64,000 bases of DNA from Episyrphus balteatus (Eukaryota > Arthropoda > Insecta > Diptera > Syrphidae). Location of the stretch: positions 122,145,551-122,209,550 of the forward strand of contig NC_079135.1 of NCBI RefSeq assembly GCF_945859705.1. The letters run 5' to 3'. Below, piece after piece: positions 61,186 to 64,000 of this stretch (positions are counted from its first letter, which is position 1; every line of letters starts with the position of its first letter). The position numbers and the translations under genes were made by a program. The notes beneath the pieces are model-generated. The model saw only the letters and a program-made list of their open reading frames with translations. It did no database searches and was not told the origin of the DNA.

Positions 61186-61953
61186 ATGGCAGACCAATCA
61201 ACAGATATCGAAATAGTAAAATTCATTGAAATTGTAAAAAGTAATAAAATTTTATGGGATTTAACATATCCCAATCACAAAAACATTAAAAAGAAAGCTC
61301 TAGTTTGGAAAAATATATCCGAAGAACTTGGATTAACACGTAAGTAGCAGCATTTTACATTTGTCCCAAAGAACTCGTCCAAATATTCAAATTTATTAAT
61401 AGCCGAAATTTGTAAGAAAAAATGGAAAAGTTTAAGAGATAGTTGTTTGCGTGATATTAATAGAGATATAATTAAAAAAACAAACTCTGGTGATAGTACT
61501 GAAGAGCCAGAAGTCGCTTGGAAATATCGTGAACATATGGCATTCATAAGAGAACATAGAAAAAGCAAAATGTAAGTATTGTATGATTGTTATAAGAAAA
61601 AACAATATAAATTGTAATATTATGATCACAAAAGTCGACAAATACCATCAGCAGCTAAAAGACAAAAAGCCAAAGCACACAGCTGGAATGAAGTTTCAAA
61701 AAAACCAAATACCTCAACGGAAATGGAGACTACATTCCTGTCGACAATGGAATCCGTCCAGGAATTCTTAAGCGTACCTCGCAAAAGTAAATTAAACAAA
61801 ACATCGACTTCAGATGATGAAGAGGATGATTTCTTTTGCAAGTCGCTTGTGAAAAAGTTAAAAAAGTTTCCAATAGCCGTGAAGAATGATGCAAAACTTG
61901 AAATGCTTCGGTACTTGAATAGTATTGAAAATGCGTTGCCTGTTGACGATTAA
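61186..61953 (+). CDS. MADF-BESS DNA-binding protein, Harbinger-type accessory ORF
   Basis: Three exons, 61186-61339, 61403-61571 and 61635-61953, join in phase to about 213 aa. Residues 8-95 form a MADF (Myb/SANT-like) domain: FIEIVKSNKILWDLTYPNHK, WKNISEELGLT, then CKKKWKSLRDSC and WKYREHMAFIREH. The C-terminus (DDFFCKSLVKKLKKF...LEMLRYLNSIE) resembles a BESS motif, the protein-interaction module commonly paired with MADF. In PIF/Harbinger transposons a separate Myb/MADF-like protein helps the nuclease enter the nucleus and bind the ends. The DDE gene facing it at 62805-63538 supports that role. The two introns are 63 nt each and sites are clean GT-AG. An ordinary host MADF transcription factor is the alternative. 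No stop or frameshift breaks the joined frame. Confidence 0.75.
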
Positions 61954-61962
61954 ATAAGTTCA

Positions 61963-62081
61963 ATACTATGTTTCCACCTCCCTAAATTCGAGATTTAGCG
62001 AAGTAAATTTGGAATAAATCTGGAGATTTATTTTAAATCTACTACGCTAAATCTCGCATTTAAGGTAAAAGGAAACAGTAT
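61963..62081. mobile_element. 119-bp fold-back MITE just after the MADF-BESS stop codon
   Basis: ATACTATGTTTCCACCTCCC and GAGATTTAGCG at the left face CGCTAAATCTCGCATTTAAG and GGAAACAGTAT at the right. Most of the element forms one imperfect hairpin. It begins 10 bp past the stop codon at 61953. Confidence 0.75.
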
Positions 62082-62388
62082 ATTTAAAGGTTTAAATATA
62101 TATTTTTATTTTTGTAAGAACAGTTTTATAATTCTTAAATTATATTAAAATTAAAACTAACTACCATAAGTCTTTTTCTACTTCTTTTTTAAATATTCGA
62201 ATGCCGAAGCTGGGTATTGCAAAGTTGGATAGTTGGAATTCATAAAAATTATCGATATACATATGCAAATTATATGTTTGAAAAATATAACTTGCATTCA
62301 CACAGAAACGTGAATAGTGGAATAGGCGTCTAGGAAACATCTCATATCAATTTTGTGTATGTGTATGTAATGTGTATCTAAAGATGAT

Positions 62389-62610
62389 CAGCCTTATTGC
62401 GATTTGAAAACATCAATCGATAGGTGTTAAAAATTAAATTTCGATATCTTATTATTTAAGTAAGAAAAGTTTTGAAAGCAGAGAATGGTCTTAACCGTTA
62501 ATGAAATCTAATTACAAAAATTTCATTAAAAAGTTGACCAGTTTTTTTTTTATTTTATAAATTATGTTTAAAAATCCTAAATTTCAGCATTGTAAATCAC
62601 AATAAGGCTG
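62389..62610. mobile_element. MITE between the two Harbinger-type genes
   Basis: CAGCCTTATTGCGATTT at the left and AAATCACAATAAGGCTG at the right are inverted ends with one mismatch. GAT flanks both sides. Confidence 0.7.
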
Positions 62611-62804
62611 GATATCTCTTCATCTGAAGTTCTTAGGAGAACGGATATGGAATATATGATGAGAGCTCCAGGTACTCTCAATTAATCTCAACATGTAAAA
62701 CTTACATACGCTAGGAACTAAAAATAATTTTACAAAAAAGAAGTGAAAAACTACTAAAAATCTAGTTTTGGTAACATTAAAATGTAAAAAAAAAACATTT
62801 ATTT

Positions 62805-63538
62805 TTATTCATACAGTATTTCTACAAGTCCCCCCGCCATGACCATGGAATGCCCCAAAGACATCTGCTGACCCTCATTTAATAAGTATTGTGCCAACTT
62901 TCTACGCACTTCAAAGGCTCCTTCTTCCCGATTGTGATTACCGCATCTTCTAACCGAAATAAGATCTTGTATTTCTTGTCGCCATATTCCATCAATTCTT
63001 GTCCCATCATAGTTATACATATCACAAAAACCTTCAGGGCAGTAGTAGTTTGAATTATACAAACTATCTGTTGTTTTTATAAAGTTATGCAGCACAGTAC
63101 AAGCAAGAATGACTTTGTTGGCATTTTTCGGTTGAAATTCAATACATTTGTTTAAAATACGCCATCGAGCAACCAAAATGCCAAATGTATTTTCAGTAAT
63201 TTCACGTGCCTCGGATAGTCTATCGTTGAAAATTAACTCTGCCGCATCCAATGTATTGCCAAGATATGGTCTCAGTAGATTCATACGCAACGGAAATGCA
63301 TCATCACCGACAAAAAAATAAGGTACTACCTTATCTGAGTTTGGTAGTTTTTCAGGTGGTGGTAGTTGTAAGTTATTAGAAAATATCATTTTGCCAAATG
63401 TTGAGTCAGTAAAATCTTTCCCTTGGTTTTGCTGACTTCCATAAGTTCCTACATCTACAACTGTGAATGTATAATTTGCATTACACACTGCAAGCAGGAC
63501 AGTACTATAGAAGCCTTTATAATTTATATATTTAGTGC
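62805..63538 (-). CDS. PIF/Harbinger DDE nuclease (HARBI1-like transposase), 5' exon(s) not found
   Basis: The last exon of a DDE_Tnp_4 family nuclease, about 244 aa on the minus strand. Seen motifs: KYINYKGFYSTVLLAVC, VDVGTYGS, FGKMIF, PYFFVGDDAFPL (second catalytic Asp), ITENTFGILVARWRI (catalytic Glu) and ACTVLHNFIK. The open frame runs on to an ATG at 63608, but the extra residues do not resemble the family. A good acceptor (TTTCTTTCTGATACAG) puts the exon start at 63538, in the middle of the usual SG-TKY region. The upstream part, with the first catalytic Asp (DGKHI-type motif) and helical domain, was not found between 63539 and 64000. It may lie beyond the window or be deleted. The gene faces the MADF-BESS gene tail to tail, about 850 bp apart. 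A domesticated HARBI1-like gene is possible. Confidence 0.8.
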
Positions 63539-63539
63539 C

Positions 63540-64000
63540 TGTATCAGAAAGAAATAAATGAAAAACCTGAATAAAATAAGTGCTATTAGTACAGGTAAAA
63601 TAGTACATAACATCAACAAATTAATAAAAAATTGTTCAACTCATGAAACTTGGCAAAAAGTTTGCTCTTGGGACATGAACCATAGAATCGAAAAAGTGTA
63701 CAAAAGGTGGAAGGCTGTTTTTCGCGGACAAGAGGTAGGGGGTGAAGGAAAAATATCATTTGTGGAATATCATCATATCGTCGACACAACGCCAAAACCG
63801 CGAATCTGCATTTTTGGACATTTCCACTAAAATGCGTCATTTTACTTGTTATCGGTTCCTCTATTCACTGCGTCGATCCCAATCCTCCATCTGTTGCCTA
63901 GAAGCCTAAACTATCAATTTCCATTGCACGAGTTTCCATAAGATTGCATGTGTTTCCAAAACTTTGACGCCATTTTTCTCAAAACTACAATTTTGCGGAT
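63540..64000. other. Unresolved sequence upstream of the Harbinger-type nuclease exon
   Basis: Should hold the 5' part of the nuclease gene on the minus strand, but none of its expected motifs was found. Open frames of 75 codons (minus) and 90 codons (plus) are unrecognised. An insertion or a long intron would explain this. Confidence 0.4.

Noticed and set aside
63558..63830. 90-codon plus-strand frame (CSTHETWQKVCSWDMNHRIEK)
   Set aside because: No recognised family, and it overlaps the expected 5' part of the nuclease gene on the other strand; undecided, not annotated as a gene.
1..64000. CRISPR arrays, bacterial operons or phage genes
   Set aside because: Spliced eukaryotic genes, AT-rich introns and TE content rule out a prokaryotic source; no regularly spaced repeats of CRISPR form.

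Overview
The window is eukaryotic nuclear DNA from an insect, most likely a higher (brachyceran) fly. It is very AT-rich, protein genes are sparse and split by GT-AG introns, and the recognisable genes (deltex with its WWE-RING-DTC layout, ribosomal protein L7A, an alkylguanine-DNA alkyltransferase) read like fly orthologues. No prokaryotic features were seen. Species cannot be told from the sequence.

Layout. Positions 1 to about 40,000 are almost gene-free. The only coding signal I trust there is a short first exon on the minus strand at 16,468-16,559 (MEIECDLASIRDEDLLRKM), probably the start of a gene with a very long intron. The rest is AT-rich spacer with dispersed repeats: fold-back elements, MITE-like inverted repeats, tRNA-headed SINE-like copies, a diverged satellite array split by a transposon (25,165-27,720), a LINE reverse-transcriptase fragment (36,640-37,060), and a tandem repeat carrying two identical copies of a complete type III hammerhead ribozyme motif (4,772-4,837 and 5,089-5,154).

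From 40,897 to 63,600 the window holds four protein loci. deltex (minus, four coding exons, 691 aa) is a Notch-pathway E3 ligase with LINE debris and a MITE in its 3.3-kb second intron. agt (minus, one exon, 177 aa) is a DNA-repair suicide alkyltransferase. RpL7A (plus, four exons, 272 aa) has a candidate box C/D snoRNA in its last intron. At the right end a MADF-BESS gene (plus, three exons) faces a DDE nuclease gene (minus), the usual two-protein set of a PIF/Harbinger transposon.

Between and around these genes is a dense layer of non-autonomous elements. At 51,208-54,690 four elements are nested inside one another, and an uninterrupted relative at 58,239-58,757 allows the order of insertion to be read. 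Two 150-bp near-perfect palindromes (59,381-59,530; 60,454-60,603) have 3-bp target duplications (TTA, TCA). Several other inverted-repeat elements here also have 3-bp duplications, so the nearby Harbinger-type machinery is a plausible, unproven, source of mobility.

The most novel signal is the hammerhead-bearing 317-bp tandem repeat: every conserved core residue is present in both copies, and the two cleavage sites would release a 317-nt monomer.
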